Origin: G965267335 sp965267335
Lineage (GTDB): Bacteria > Bacteroidota > Bacteroidia > Cytophagales > JAAEPT01
DNA: 64,000 bases
NCBI GenBank assembly: GCA_965267335.1
Contig: OZ253953.1
Location: forward strand, 2,604,001 to 2,668,000
Direction of reading: 5' to 3'
Shown here: positions 10,464 to 19,206 of the stretch, piece by piece
Numbering within the stretch: position 1 is the stretch's first letter
Layout: each line of letters opens with the position of its first letter
Program-made: the position numbers and the translations under genes
The notes under the pieces: model-generated
Seen by the model: only the letters and a program-made list of their open reading frames with translations
What the model was told of the DNA's origin: nothing
Databases searched by the model: none

Positions 10464-10496
10464 GAGAAAAGATAGAATCAATATTTAAAGCGCAAC

Positions 10497-10530
10497 AGAA
10501 ATCCCACTTAATGTGGGATTTCTTGTTTCT
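10497..10530 (+). terminator. Rho-independent terminator after the lipoprotein gene
   Basis: AGAAATCCCAC (10497-10507) pairs with GTGGGATTTCT (10513-10523) around a short loop, followed by TGTTTCT. It lies 34 bases after the stop codon. Confidence 0.85.
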
Positions 10531-10698
10531 AGACCATTTTTACTTGCGACTATCATGTGATTGTTATGGGCAATACCAACAAATTTCGGAGGAACCACAC
10601 CATGGAAATCAGGCTTCTTCTGGCTTAGTGTTCTAATATTATTATTTTTAGTTACTGCCTTAACAACTTAAAGAAGAACCCTTCTTCTGATATTGAGC

Positions 10699-13600
10699 AT
10701 GATTAGAAAACTAAGTCAATACCTGTTGGTGGTTTTGATATTTGCTTACTCTTCCGTGAATGGACAGGGTTGGTTGAGAGCCTATTTTAAATCCACCAAT
10801 CAAGCACCGGAATCAAAGGACCTTAACTATTATGATGTCCGGCAATGGGCCGAACAACATTTTGCCGAAGTAGAAGCAGAAATCAAACAAAGACAGGCAA
10901 AAGGAGAAATCGTACATGAAGGTGATGGCAAGCGTTTTGCTCATTATATAAAATACAAGCGCTGGGAATGGTATTGGAGTTCACGAATTCATCAGGACGG
11001 GACACTTGGTTACCCGAGTTTCGAAGCAACCAGAAGAAAAAGTGATCCAGGAAGAAATCGTAAAGAAGGTGATGTATGGACTCGTATTGGGTTTACTTCA
11101 AATAGTGGCGGCTATTGGGGAATGGGGAGAGCAGAATGTATGGGATTTCACCCAACAGACATTAATACTTTTTATGTAGGATCCAGAAGTGGAGGATTAT
11201 GGAAAACAACAAATGGAGGTAGTACATACACAGCTCTGGGTGATCACCTGCCAATTTCCCAGATAGCGGCAATAAACGTAGATTTTAATAACCCTAACAC
11301 TGTTTATATAGCTCTTGGTCCTAGAGGAGGATGGTGGAATAGAAGTATGGGAGTGTATAAATCCACTGATGGAGGAACCAATTTTTCACCTACAAGTTTC
11401 GCCTATGATTATGCCGATGGCGAGCCTATATATGACATGATTATGAGTGAAACCAATTCAAGCATCCTCTTAGTGGCTCGGGGTGATGGTATTTATCGAA
11501 CTAGTGATGGAGGAAATAATTGGAATAAAGTAGCCAACAATACTTTTAATGATTTAGCCTGGAAGCCAGGAAGTTCAAATGTCGTTTATGCAGCAAGAGA
11601 TGATTACTGGGGATCATCTGAGGTATATAAGTCAACTGATGCGGGACAGTCCTGGAATCAGATCACAAACATAAGTGTATCACAGAACAGCTTAAGGTTA
11701 GCCGTAACTCCAGCCAATCCTTCTGTAATAGCTTATTGGTCTAATGCGCAGAATAAAGCTGTATATGTTTCAACGAACGAAGGGGCGTCATTTGGATATC
11801 GTGGTGATACACAACATGGTATGTTTCCTTTGTTTATCTCACCAAATAATGAAAATATTCTCTATAACGGAGGTATTAACGTGGATCGCTCAACGGACGG
11901 TGGGGTAAACTGGTTTCAACAAACCCAATGGCATTCCAGCGCTACATACCCCGAAGTTCACGCTGATTTTAGAAATATGTATCACTCACCGGTAGATCAT
12001 GATCTACTGTTTTTCTGTAACGATGGGGGAGTTTATAGCTATCGGGAGTCGACAGAAAACTGGACAGAGCTCACAGCAGGACTGGTGATCACGGAATACT
12101 ACAGGTTGGCGGTTGCGCAAAGTGACCCGGAAATTACCATTTGTGGTAGTCAGGATAATGGAGGAAGCCTTAGGAGATCCAATACCACTTGGAAAAATAC
12201 GAATGGTGGGGACGCCATGGAACAACAAATTGATCCGAACAATGCCGATATCATGTATACCACTTATATCAACGGACAGTTGTATCGATCAATGGATGGT
12301 TGGACATTTGACACTTACAATGATATAAGTGCCAATATCCCAGGTGGCAAGCCATCAGGAGATTGGGTGGCTCCATATGTTCTTGATCCCAATAATTCAT
12401 CGGTGATTGTTGCAGGCTATGACGATGTTTGGAGGTCGACTGATAGAGGGGACAGTTGGACTAAAATCAGTAATAATCTCGCAGGTGGAAATCTTCACAA
12501 TGTGGCTGTAGCACCATCTAATTCTAATATTATCTATGTATCAAGAAATGCTACACTCTACCGAACTGATAACCTCGGAGGGACATGGAATAGTTACTCT
12601 ACTCCAGGGGGTGAGAAAATTACAAGAATTGCAGTTCACGAGACAAATCCTGACCGAATCTGGATAACCAGAGGAGGGTGGTCCAATGGTCAGAAGGTGT
12701 ATTATTCTTCCAATGGTGGGCAGAGTTGGACCAACATATCGGGCTCTCTTCCAAACATAATAACCAACTGTATCATCCTGGCAAATACGAGTGATGATGC
12801 GATGTACATTGGAACCGATATCGGAGTTTACTATAGAGATAATACACTTACCGACTGGATAGAGTACCGTGATGGATTGCCAAATGTCAAAGTCAATGAT
12901 TTGGATATACAATTCAATACAGGAGTCATAAGAGCTGCAACATGGGGGCGGGGTTGTTGGGAGGCTCCGTTATTGGTGATCGGAAGTCCGGATTGTAATG
13001 GTGATTTGGGCGGGACTGCGAGTATTGATTTGTGCAACGTATGCTCTGGTGGAAATACAGGTATTGCTCCAAACAGCACCTGTTCTGATTGTAATGGCGA
13101 CCCAAATGGTACAGCATCTATTGACTTATGCGGGGAATGTTCGGGTGGAAACACAGGTATTGCCCCTAACTCAACTTGTCTGGATTGTCATGGAGACATA
13201 AACGGAACAGCGAGTGTTGATCAATGTGGGGACTGTTCAGGAGGAAATACAGGAGTAACACCGAATGAAGCCTGTTCAGATTGTAACGGTGATCCTAATG
13301 GGACTGCCACTGTCGATGCCTGTGGTGTTTGTTCCGGAGGGAATACAGGCATTACGCCAAATAGCACGTGTGAAGATTGTAATGGTGATCCTAACGGAAC
13401 GGCATCGGTTGACTTGTGTGGAGTTTGTTCGGGAGGAAACACAGGGGTTACTCCAAATACGACTTGTTTAGATTGTAACGGGGAAATAAATGGCACGGCA
13501 AGTATTGATCAATGTGGTAATTGCTCGGGAGGAAATACAGGGATTGTTCCCAATGAAGAATGTTCAGATTGTAACGGGGAACCTCATGGAACAGCTTCAA

Positions 13601-14667
13601 TAGACCTATGTGGTGACTGTACTGGTGGTAGTACCGGCCTTACTCCAAACGCAAGCTGTACAGATTGTAATGGAGAAGTAAATGGTTCGGCTAGTATTGA
13701 TCAGTGCGGAAACTGTTCAGGTGGAACTACGGGAGTGACTCCTAATGAAGCTTGCTCAGATTGTAATGGAGAACCCAATGGCACGGCTTCAATAGATCAG
13801 TGTGGTGATTGTTCAGGAGGAAGCACAGGAATTATTCCTAACGAAGCCTGCTCAGATTGCAATGGAGATCCAAATGGCACGGCATCAATTGATTTATGTG
13901 GGAATTGTTCAGGAGGCAATACCGGAGTGTCTCCATGTTATATCCCAGATTTTGAAGCTGATTTTGAAAAACAGTGTTTAGGTAAAACGGTGGTCTTCGC
14001 TGATAAGAGTCAGGCTGTCCCACCAGGGCTGACATATTCATGGTCTTTTGGTGATGGAGCTAGTCCTGGAGTGCATAGTGGTCAGGGGCCAATAAGTGTT
14101 GAATATTCGACTACAGGATTTAAAACCATTACTCTGGATATTAGTGGGGAAGTAGAGACCAAGATCGACTATGTATTCATAGGTGATCAACCTGGTAACA
14201 TCACCATATCCGGTAATCAATCCGTTGATTGTTTTACGGAAAGTGAAAGTTATAGCGTAGTTGGAGAATTTAACTCTACGTTTAATTGGACGGCAAACGA
14301 AGCAACCATAATGACAGGTCAGGGAGGCTCTTCAATTGCTGTAGATTTTGAATTAGAAGACGCTATCTTAACGGTGGTGGAAGTTACAGAAGCTAATTGT
14401 TTTGGTAATACCAGTGTTTTGTATATCGATGTATGTGGCATAACAAACATTCAAAGCAATACAAGTAATTCTTTACGGGTATATCCCAATCCTACTTATG
14501 GGGTATTATACATAGATGGATGGTTCGATGAAGGGTGGAAACTATTTAATTTATTAGGCACACAGGTGCTTCAAGGTGACAATAACACGGTAGATATGTC
14601 CGGGTTAGCCTCTGGTCTGTATGTCTTGAAAATTTCAAATGCTGTATTTACCATAAAGAAACAATAG
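10699..14667 (+). CDS. Secreted Asp-box beta-propeller protein with Cys-rich repeats, PKD domain and T9SS type A sorting domain
   Basis: A 1322-residue surface protein. The ATG at 10699 begins a normal signal peptide (MIRKLSQYLLVVLIF ... VNGQ); a TTG two codons earlier is less likely. Residues about 120-760 hold many Asp-box/BNR motifs (SxDxGxxW: STDGGTNF, TSDGGNNW, STDAGQSW, STDRGDSW, SSNGGQSW), as in sialidase-, VPS10- and GH74-type beta-propellers. No catalytic residues can be assigned, so it may be binding rather than enzymatic. Ten exact 32-residue units (DCNGDPNGTASIDLCGECSG type) start at residue 765, followed by a PKD-like domain (YSWSFGDG) and a T9SS tail (VYPNPTYGVLYI). The Cys-rich repeats link it to the two glycosidases upstream. 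Confidence 0.8.
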   Translation: MIRKLSQYLLVVLIFAYSSVNGQGWLRAYFKSTNQAPESKDLNYYDVRQWAEQHFAEVEAEIKQRQAKGEIVHEGDGKRFAHYIKYKRWEWYWSSRIHQDGTLGYPSFEATRRKSDPGRNRKEGDVWTRIGFTSNSGGYWGMGRAECMGFHPTDINTFYVGSRSGGLWKTTNGGSTYTALGDHLPISQIAAINVDFNNPNTVYIALGPRGGWWNRSMGVYKSTDGGTNFSPTSFAYDYADGEPIYDMIMSETNSSILLVARGDGIYRTSDGGNNWNKVANNTFNDLAWKPGSSNVVYAARDDYWGSSEVYKSTDAGQSWNQITNISVSQNSLRLAVTPANPSVIAYWSNAQNKAVYVSTNEGASFGYRGDTQHGMFPLFISPNNENILYNGGINVDRSTDGGVNWFQQTQWHSSATYPEVHADFRNMYHSPVDHDLLFFCNDGGVYSYRESTENWTELTAGLVITEYYRLAVAQSDPEITICGSQDNGGSLRRSNTTWKNTNGGDAMEQQIDPNNADIMYTTYINGQLYRSMDGWTFDTYNDISANIPGGKPSGDWVAPYVLDPNNSSVIVAGYDDVWRSTDRGDSWTKISNNLAGGNLHNVAVAPSNSNIIYVSRNATLYRTDNLGGTWNSYSTPGGEKITRIAVHETNPDRIWITRGGWSNGQKVYYSSNGGQSWTNISGSLPNIITNCIILANTSDDAMYIGTDIGVYYRDNTLTDWIEYRDGLPNVKVNDLDIQFNTGVIRAATWGRGCWEAPLLVIGSPDCNGDLGGTASIDLCNVCSGGNTGIAPNSTCSDCNGDPNGTASIDLCGECSGGNTGIAPNSTCLDCHGDINGTASVDQCGDCSGGNTGVTPNEACSDCNGDPNGTATVDACGVCSGGNTGITPNSTCEDCNGDPNGTASVDLCGVCSGGNTGVTPNTTCLDCNGEINGTASIDQCGNCSGGNTGIVPNEECSDCNGEPHGTASIDLCGDCTGGSTGLTPNASCTDCNGEVNGSASIDQCGNCSGGTTGVTPNEACSDCNGEPNGTASIDQCGDCSGGSTGIIPNEACSDCNGDPNGTASIDLCGNCSGGNTGVSPCYIPDFEADFEKQCLGKTVVFADKSQAVPPGLTYSWSFGDGASPGVHSGQGPISVEYSTTGFKTITLDISGEVETKIDYVFIGDQPGNITISGNQSVDCFTESESYSVVGEFNSTFNWTANEATIMTGQGGSSIAVDFELEDAILTVVEVTEANCFGNTSVLYIDVCGITNIQSNTSNSLRVYPNPTYGVLYIDGWFDEGWKLFNLLGTQVLQGDNNTVDMSGLASGLYVLKISNAVFTIKKQ
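12991..13937 (+). repeat. Ten tandem 96-bp (32-residue) Cys-rich repeats
   Basis: Successive units begin with a GA(T/C)TG(T/C) Asp-Cys pair every 96 bases (12991, 13087 and so on). Each encodes DCxGxxxGTAxxDxCGxCSGGxTG plus a PNxxC linker, giving four cysteines per unit. The last unit is truncated (GVSPCY). Confidence 0.9.
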
Positions 14668-14742
14668 AACGATTTTGTTTCAGTATTTGGTAACGCTTCT
14701 TTTCGAATAAAGCGTCTATGTATTTTCCGCGTTAAAATCGTT
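14668..14742 (+). terminator. Possible nested hairpin terminator
   Basis: AACGATTTT (14668-14676) and AAAATCGTT (14734-14742) are complementary and enclose a second hairpin, ACGCTT (14693-14698) with AAGCGT (14710-14715). It begins directly after the stop codon of the propeller gene. There is no clear T-run, so its role as terminator is uncertain. Confidence 0.3.
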
Positions 14743-14809
14743 TATAAACAGATAGACTGACTTTTCTTAGAATTTAGGATTCAGAAATTTGACTATCAGC
14801 ATAAAAGTC

Positions 14810-15349
14810 ATGATACTCGCGTTAATTATGGAGTTAGAGATTCAAGACATTTTTTTTATATGCTTTGCCGTTAGAATTTTGAGTTTGTTCAAGTCAATCT
14901 CAAATGAAATTCAACTAAAAAGAAACGGGGCCGTGGAGTATGGTAAAAGTAATTCCATGGTTTTGACTTTTTCCCATGTTATCTTTTACGTTTGTTGTTT
15001 ACTGGAGGCATATGAAATGGATAGAGTAGTGAACAATATCACTTATCTAGGTATAGCTTTATATGTCTTTTCGATGATTGCACTGGCATCTGTGATTTTG
15101 AGTCTGGGAAAATTTTGGACTGTAAAACTTTATATTGCTCCCGATCACAAGGTAAATCACTCCTGGTTGTTTCGATGGTTCAGGCATCCTAACTATTTTT
15201 TTAATGTAATTCCTGAACTCATTGGTTTGGCACTAATATGTCAAGCTTATATTACTCTTGTTGCCGGATTGTTTATGTACTCTATCCCACTTTATATCAG
15301 GATCAGGCAGGAGGAGGCAATAATGAAGCAGAAGTTCACGGATTATTAG
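14810..15349 (+). CDS. Isoprenylcysteine carboxyl methyltransferase-like membrane protein
   Basis: About 179 residues with four or five hydrophobic segments. The C-terminal half has the hallmarks of the ICMT/phospholipid methyltransferase-like superfamily: LGKFWTVK, then a basic loop ending WFRHPNYF, a hydrophobic helix, and RIRQEEAIM near the end, where the RHPxY and E-E residues usually bind S-adenosylmethionine. In bacteria such proteins methylate unknown lipid or small substrates; real isoprenylcysteine activity is not implied. I chose the ATG at 14810; one at 14828 is also possible, and a TTG at 14789 is less likely. No neighbour suggests a pathway. Confidence 0.7.
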   Translation: MILALIMELEIQDIFFICFAVRILSLFKSISNEIQLKRNGAVEYGKSNSMVLTFSHVIFYVCCLLEAYEMDRVVNNITYLGIALYVFSMIALASVILSLGKFWTVKLYIAPDHKVNHSWLFRWFRHPNYFFNVIPELIGLALICQAYITLVAGLFMYSIPLYIRIRQEEAIMKQKFTDY

Positions 15350-15387
15350 TCAGAAAGGCAGGGTAGTCATAATTTTTTTATTCTTCG

Positions 15388-15418
15388 GGTAGGGTATAGG
15401 CAGTCATGCTGGTTTTAT
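15388..15418 (+). promoter_or_regulatory. ECF-type promoter element, site 1 (upstream of small ORF)
   Basis: GGTAGGGT (15388-15395), 16 bases, then GTTTTAT (15412-15418). This is the same two-part element with the same spacer as at four other sites in the window. It lies 42 bases ahead of a 28-codon ORF. Interpretation as a -35/-10 pair read by the ECF sigma factor at 18647 is inferred. Confidence 0.65.
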
Positions 15419-15460
15419 CTATATAAATAAAACGAAGAATCATTTTTTAAAATTAAGACC

Positions 15461-15547
15461 ATGAAAAAGAAGATAATCATTAATGCCGTCATATTTGCGC
15501 TCTCAACGCTGGCCCTGGCTGTAAATATTGCAGCAGCAACATATTAA
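15461..15547 (+). CDS. Small signal-peptide-like protein (28 residues) or part of a small RNA
   Basis: An ATG-initiated 28-codon ORF. It starts MKKKIII, has a hydrophobic core (NAVIFALSTLALAV) and ends NIAAATY. This looks like a free-standing signal peptide or a tiny single-pass membrane peptide. It is flanked by an ECF-type promoter element 42 bases upstream and a terminator 60 bases downstream, defining a self-contained transcript of about 210 bases. The transcript could instead act as a small RNA, with the ORF incidental. No family is recognised. The lysine start, hydrophobic core and promoter spacing, similar to that of the neighbouring regulated genes, favour real translation. Confidence 0.5.
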   Translation: MKKKIIINAVIFALSTLALAVNIAAATY

Positions 15548-15607
15548 TCCTATTACTCTAGAGTAAGGAATTGTCTTTTCTAGTCAAATTTTTCTAGAGA
15601 CAAAAAT

Positions 15608-15636
15608 AAAGCGCTCCTTTGAGAGCGCTTTTAACC
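15608..15636. terminator. Bidirectional rho-independent terminator
   Basis: AAAGCGCTC (15608-15616) pairs with GAGCGCTTT (15623-15631), with TTTT on the plus side and ATTTTTG on the minus side. It serves the small ORF transcript from the left and the VTT-domain gene from the right. Confidence 0.85.
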
Positions 15637-15671
15637 AGGGATCAAACATTCACGATCGCTCGTGAAATTTT

Positions 15672-16325
15672 TTAGATAAAGAGATAGATTGCAGCTGCGT
15701 ATAAGTAGAACCTAACAATTCGGAACAATCCCAGGATCAGGTATGACCTGAAGTTATACTTAAGTATTCCAGCAGTCATACTTGCAATGGCAAATGGCAA
15801 GGGTAGTAGAGCCCCTACCACTATCAATACACCACCCCATTTTCTTGCTTGCTTTACGTGTCTGGATATTTTTACTTCCGCATAGTTATGTACACTTGGA
15901 ATTCTGTGTAATGATCTTCCTGTCATATAGGCAACAATTCCGCCTGCATAGGACAACAATGCCAGTAATGTAAGCCAGTACATAGGGTGGGCGGTTTTCG
16001 CTGTCCAGGCAATGAATACATCTGGAGGTAGTAATCCCAGAAATGATTCTGATGCGAAAAAGATTGCAAGCATCGAAGTGTGTGAAACCGATTCTGTTAT
16101 ATAGTGGAAGATAATACCGAAATCAATCACGAACTGATCGATAATTACCAGCGTTAGAATAATCAAAAGGACAGGAACAATGAGTTTCTTTAGTGAGTCT
16201 CCTAAGAAGGAGTAAAATCCGGTTGCCTTATACTGTGCATGGATCGCTCTTGCTTTGCTTCTTGGTCTGAACAGTTCCTTACTTCTGCTGACCTGATTTC
16301 TGAATGAATTGTAATCGTTGAACAT
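15672..16325 (-). CDS. VTT/DedA-like (YqaA-type) inner-membrane protein
   Basis: A 217-residue polytopic membrane protein. A basic cytoplasmic N-terminus (about 1-45) is followed by hydrophobic segments near 47-75, 80-100, 112-135, 160-180 and 190-217. The re-entrant-loop signatures of the VTT (SNARE-associated/DedA) family are visible: FFASESFLGLLPPDVFIAW in the first half, and GALLPLPFAIASMTAG followed by FRIVRFYLYA in the second. Bacterial members are linked to membrane homeostasis and lipid-carrier flipping; the substrate of this YqaA-like branch is not known to me. It is monocistronic, converging on the small ORF through a shared terminator. Confidence 0.75.
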   Translation of the reverse strand: MFNDYNSFRNQVSRSKELFRPRSKARAIHAQYKATGFYSFLGDSLKKLIVPVLLIILTLVIIDQFVIDFGIIFHYITESVSHTSMLAIFFASESFLGLLPPDVFIAWTAKTAHPMYWLTLLALLSYAGGIVAYMTGRSLHRIPSVHNYAEVKISRHVKQARKWGGVLIVVGALLPLPFAIASMTAGILKYNFRSYLILGLFRIVRFYLYAAAIYLFI

Positions 16326-16577
16326 TAAAAACTATTTTCTGTTGTACACTAACCTTTACAGGAAAAAACGTATTCATAGCTGGTGGGATGACTAGTTATA
16401 CGGGGTATGCCAACAGATAGTTAGCTCTTCTTAAGAAAATGAGCAAACCTATTAAAAGTGATTGGAAATAGTGTTAAGACCCGGTAATGGACACACCTAT
16501 TTCGAATAGGAAGTTCTTGTACTGTTAAAAGAAAATAATTCGCTGAAGTTGCTCTTGCAACCAGCGTTCAGGATAGA

Positions 16578-16778
16578 TTATTTGTGAAATTCACCATTTT
16601 TCATCTCACCAAGATATATGACTTCGTAGGTAGTTTCATACTTCTTGATGGCAACCTGAATTTCATCGTAAGTGTCACGCTGGATTTTGATACCAGTTTT
16701 TGCACCTATTCCTCGGATTTCAATGTAAAACCCAGGCTTTAATTTAATTTTGGATGGATTGGTAGGAGGTCTTCCCAT
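16578..16778 (-). CDS. Small conserved hypothetical protein
   Basis: A 66-residue basic, soluble protein (MGRPPTNPSKIKLKPGFYIEIR ... YLGEMKNGEFHK). The N-terminal 'MGRPP' start and the KPGFYIEIR segment give it the look of a small nucleic-acid-binding or regulatory protein, but no named domain is recognised. It has an intact frame, an ATG start and no overlap with neighbours, so it is probably real. Intergenic stretches of about 250 and 360 bases flank it, suggesting monocistronic expression. Confidence 0.55.
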   Translation of the reverse strand: MGRPPTNPSKIKLKPGFYIEIRGIGAKTGIKIQRDTYDEIQVAIKKYETTYEVIYLGEMKNGEFHK

Positions 16779-17137
16779 GTTAATATAAATATAAGATTTT
16801 CAGTCCCTGATTTTCGCCAGTGAGTAGAAATCAAATTATCAAAAGTACTGGAAATAAACACCAGAAAATGATCCTTGATAGCTATTCAATGGCGACAAAA
16901 ATGCAAATAATATTCGTTAAATCCAATTTTGTTTAATCTTCAGCTTTTCTGAAGGGACTTTGAATTATTAAAATTTTCATAAAAAACTGTTAACCAGTGA
17001 TTAACATCCTTTACATTATTAACAGACTTCGTGATTGTTTTGTTCTCATTTCTTGAAAGCTTGGAATAGTCGTGTTTTTTTTCTGTGGTATTCATACATT
17101 TGCTGTAGCTATCCTGTACTGTACATCAGTCTAACAT
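16779..17137. other. 359-bp intergenic region between divergent genes
   Basis: No coding potential is evident. It is AT-rich and should hold promoters for the small minus-strand protein and the sensor kinase; only one convincing -7 box (17095-17102) was seen. Confidence 0.5.
17095..17102 (+). promoter_or_regulatory. Bacteroidota-type -7 box of the sensor kinase
   Basis: TACATTTG matches the Bacteroidota -7 consensus TAnnTTTG exactly and ends 35 bases before the kinase start codon. A TTG at the expected -33 position is absent (GTG is there), so the promoter may be weak or activated. Confidence 0.45.
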
Positions 17138-18163
17138 ATGAATAAGGAGGTAGGTCCACCGGTGCTAGATTTAAATACCTTTAAGCAAATTTCTGACTTT
17201 AACTGGGATGCAATTGTTTTTGCAGACCTGGAGGGCAAGGTCTTATACAATAATACGGCTGCTGAGAAACTATATGGGTACGGTCCTGGAGAATTAATAG
17301 GAAAGAACGTAGACATATTTAATGCTCAGGTAAGTCATGATACCGGAGATATTGTGGAAGCCATAATGAAGGAGGGTGGTTGGAGTGGAGAGATCATCCA
17401 AATCAGAAAAAACAAGGAAAAGTTCACGGCCTTATTAACGGTTTCTTTGGTACATGATGAATCGGGAAAACCCTTGGGATTAGCAAGCAACAGTAAAGAT
17501 GTCACTGAAAAAAAACTTGTAGAAGAACGTCTCAACAGCTCCTTAAAAGAAAGAGGTATATTACTCAATGAGATTCACCATCGAGTGAAAAATAATCTGG
17601 CAATCATCTCCAGTTTGATGCAATTGCAAATATTTAGCACTGACAATGTTTCTGTGATTGAGATGCTCCAGTCAAGTCAGTCCAGAATAATGTCAGCCAG
17701 CTTAATCCATGAGTTGCTATATCAGAATGAAAGCTTGTCATCCGTAAACCTAAATGAATATGCCAGCAACCTTATAAATGATATTCAGCGTACATATGGG
17801 AAAGACACGAAATTCAACGAGTTTGAGTTGAGTATAGCACCCACCATGGAGCTCGATATAAAGGAAGCACTACCGATAGGGCTAATCTTGAATGAAGTTA
17901 TAACCAACTCATTTAAGCACGCTTTTGATGATGAAACACAGATTGGGAAAGTGAAATTAAGCGCTGAACAAGAAAAAGACTTCAGGCTAATTGAAATATC
18001 AGATAACGGGAAAGGACTTGATGAAAATTTTGATTTTTCCAGCACAAAGAGTACCGGCTTTTCTTTGATCAAAACACTGGTGAAACAATTAAAAGGAGAC
18101 GTACTTTTTGAAAGTGCTCAGCCAGGAACTAGTGTTATAATTAAAATTCCAAATAACAACTGA
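17138..18163 (+). CDS. PAS-domain sensor histidine kinase, HisKA_2 family
   Basis: A 341-residue soluble sensor kinase. A PAS domain (about 10-130: DFNWDAIVFADLEGKVLYNN ... EKLYGYGPGELIG) is followed by a HisKA_2 dimerisation domain with EIHHRVKNNL, putting the phosphoacceptor at H147/H148. A HATPase domain has an N box (LNEVITNSFKHAF) and a G box (SDNGKGLD). There is no membrane segment, so it probably senses a cytoplasmic signal or a PAS ligand. Its partner is almost certainly the response regulator starting 6 bases after its stop codon. Kinases of this type often feed single-domain regulators, and in alphaproteobacteria related ones act on ECF sigma pathways; here an ECF sigma gene lies two genes downstream. 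Confidence 0.85.
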   Translation: MNKEVGPPVLDLNTFKQISDFNWDAIVFADLEGKVLYNNTAAEKLYGYGPGELIGKNVDIFNAQVSHDTGDIVEAIMKEGGWSGEIIQIRKNKEKFTALLTVSLVHDESGKPLGLASNSKDVTEKKLVEERLNSSLKERGILLNEIHHRVKNNLAIISSLMQLQIFSTDNVSVIEMLQSSQSRIMSASLIHELLYQNESLSSVNLNEYASNLINDIQRTYGKDTKFNEFELSIAPTMELDIKEALPIGLILNEVITNSFKHAFDDETQIGKVKLSAEQEKDFRLIEISDNGKGLDENFDFSSTKSTGFSLIKTLVKQLKGDVLFESAQPGTSVIIKIPNNN

Positions 18164-18169
18164 CAGACT

Positions 18170-18532
18170 GTGGCAAGAGTGTTGATAGCAGAAGACGAGT
18201 TAATTATTAGTATGCCTTATGAGTACTACCTGAGCCGTACAGGACATGAAATTGTCGGAATAGTAGTTTCAGGAGAAGAGGCCATTGCCGCTGCAAGAGA
18301 ATTTAGACCAGATTTAATCCTGCTTGATATTCAGTTGGCTGATGAAATGAATGGTTATAGTGTCGCAGAAGAAATTCGTAAATTCAGTGATTGTAAAATC
18401 GTATTTATTTCTGGAAACGCGAGGACAGATGTTGTAGAAAAAACATCTCATATAACTAATAGCCAAGTGTTGATTAAGCCCGTTGATCAGAAGGAGCTGG
18501 AGTCTATCGTGACAGGATTATCGGTTGTATAA
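18170..18532 (+). CDS. Single-domain response regulator
   Basis: A 120-residue CheY-like receiver domain with no output domain. The acidic pair E8/D9, phosphoacceptor D53 (LILLDIQL), the conserved S/T position (FISGNA) and Lys (LIKPVD) are all present, so phosphorylation should work. It starts with GTG at 18170, six bases after the kinase stop, indicating co-transcription and a cognate pair. With no DNA-binding part it must act by protein contact or as a phosphorelay intermediate. The target is unknown; the ECF sigma/anti-sigma genes immediately downstream are a candidate by position only. Confidence 0.85.
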   Translation: MARVLIAEDELIISMPYEYYLSRTGHEIVGIVVSGEEAIAAAREFRPDLILLDIQLADEMNGYSVAEEIRKFSDCKIVFISGNARTDVVEKTSHITNSQVLIKPVDQKELESIVTGLSVV

Positions 18533-18646
18533 GTGCTATAATAGAATAAGCAGTGTTGCTATCTCAGCACTTCAGCTCTGTTTTTTATTGGGAATCCTCA
18601 AAAAAATTCAGAACTTCAGCCCCTTAACCAAAATTACCTATCTGAT

Positions 18647-19165
18647 TTGGGACGTTCAGTTTGCGAAGAAAAAAACTATCAGTCACTTTACGAAGAACAC
18701 GGACAGCCATTAAGGAATTTCCTTTATTACAAATGTGGTGACCTGGGTAGAGCGGAAGATTTAGCTCAGGAGGCATTTGTCAAAATGTGGCAAAAGTGCA
18801 AGGACGTCATATTTGAAAAGGCTAAGAGTTATCTATTTACCGTGGCCAATCGATTGTTTCTAAACCATATTGAGCATCAAAAAGTTGTTCTTAAGTTTGA
18901 AAAAAAGGGACATACAGATCGTAATAATCAGAGTCCCGAGTTTATTATGGAAGAAGATGAGTTCAAAAGTAAATTAGAGCAGGCAATCTCCGATTTATCA
19001 GAAGCTCAACGAGAAGCTTTTTTAATGAACAGGATAGATAAAATGTCTTATCAGGAAATAGCTGATGCATTGGGGATCAGTGTCAAAGCTGTTGAAAAAA
19101 GGATACACAATGCACTAAAAACCCTCAAATCAAAAGTTGAAGAATTAGACCAACATAAAATTTAA
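18647..19165 (+). CDS. ECF sigma factor (FecI-like)
   Basis: A 172-residue extracytoplasmic-function sigma factor. Region 2 includes FLYYKCGDLGRAEDLAQEAFVKMW and AKSYLFTVANRLFLNHIEHQ. Region 4 includes LSEAQREAFLMNRIDKMSYQEIADALGISVKAVEKRIHNALKTL split by its helix-turn-helix. The sequence resembles Bacteroidota ECF factors linked to FecR. No ATG lies at the expected start; TTG at 18647 gives MGRSVCEEKNYQSLY, fitting the usual family start. The FecR anti-sigma gene begins 41 bases downstream and the STN-type TonB receptor follows, forming a fecIRA-like unit. I infer that it recognises the repeated GGTAGGGT-N16-GTTTTAT element around it. Confidence 0.88.
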   Translation: MGRSVCEEKNYQSLYEEHGQPLRNFLYYKCGDLGRAEDLAQEAFVKMWQKCKDVIFEKAKSYLFTVANRLFLNHIEHQKVVLKFEKKGHTDRNNQSPEFIMEEDEFKSKLEQAISDLSEAQREAFLMNRIDKMSYQEIADALGISVKAVEKRIHNALKTLKSKVEELDQHKI

Positions 19166-19171
19166 TTTTAA

Positions 19172-19202
19172 GGTAGGGATTATTCCAGTTTGATGGTTTA
19201 TT
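19172..19202 (+). promoter_or_regulatory. ECF-type promoter element, site 2 (upstream of fecR)
   Basis: GGTAGGGA (19172-19179), 16 bases, then GTTTATT (19196-19202). It is the most degenerate of the five sites and ends only four bases before the fecR ATG. If it works as a promoter, the transcript would be essentially leaderless. It lies in the 41-base gap between sigma factor and anti-sigma factor. Confidence 0.5.
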
Positions 19203-19206
19203 ATAT

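Noticed and set aside
18525..18713. 62-codon ORF between the response regulator and the sigma factor
   Set aside because: It overlaps both neighbours in another frame, with no domain or start-site support.
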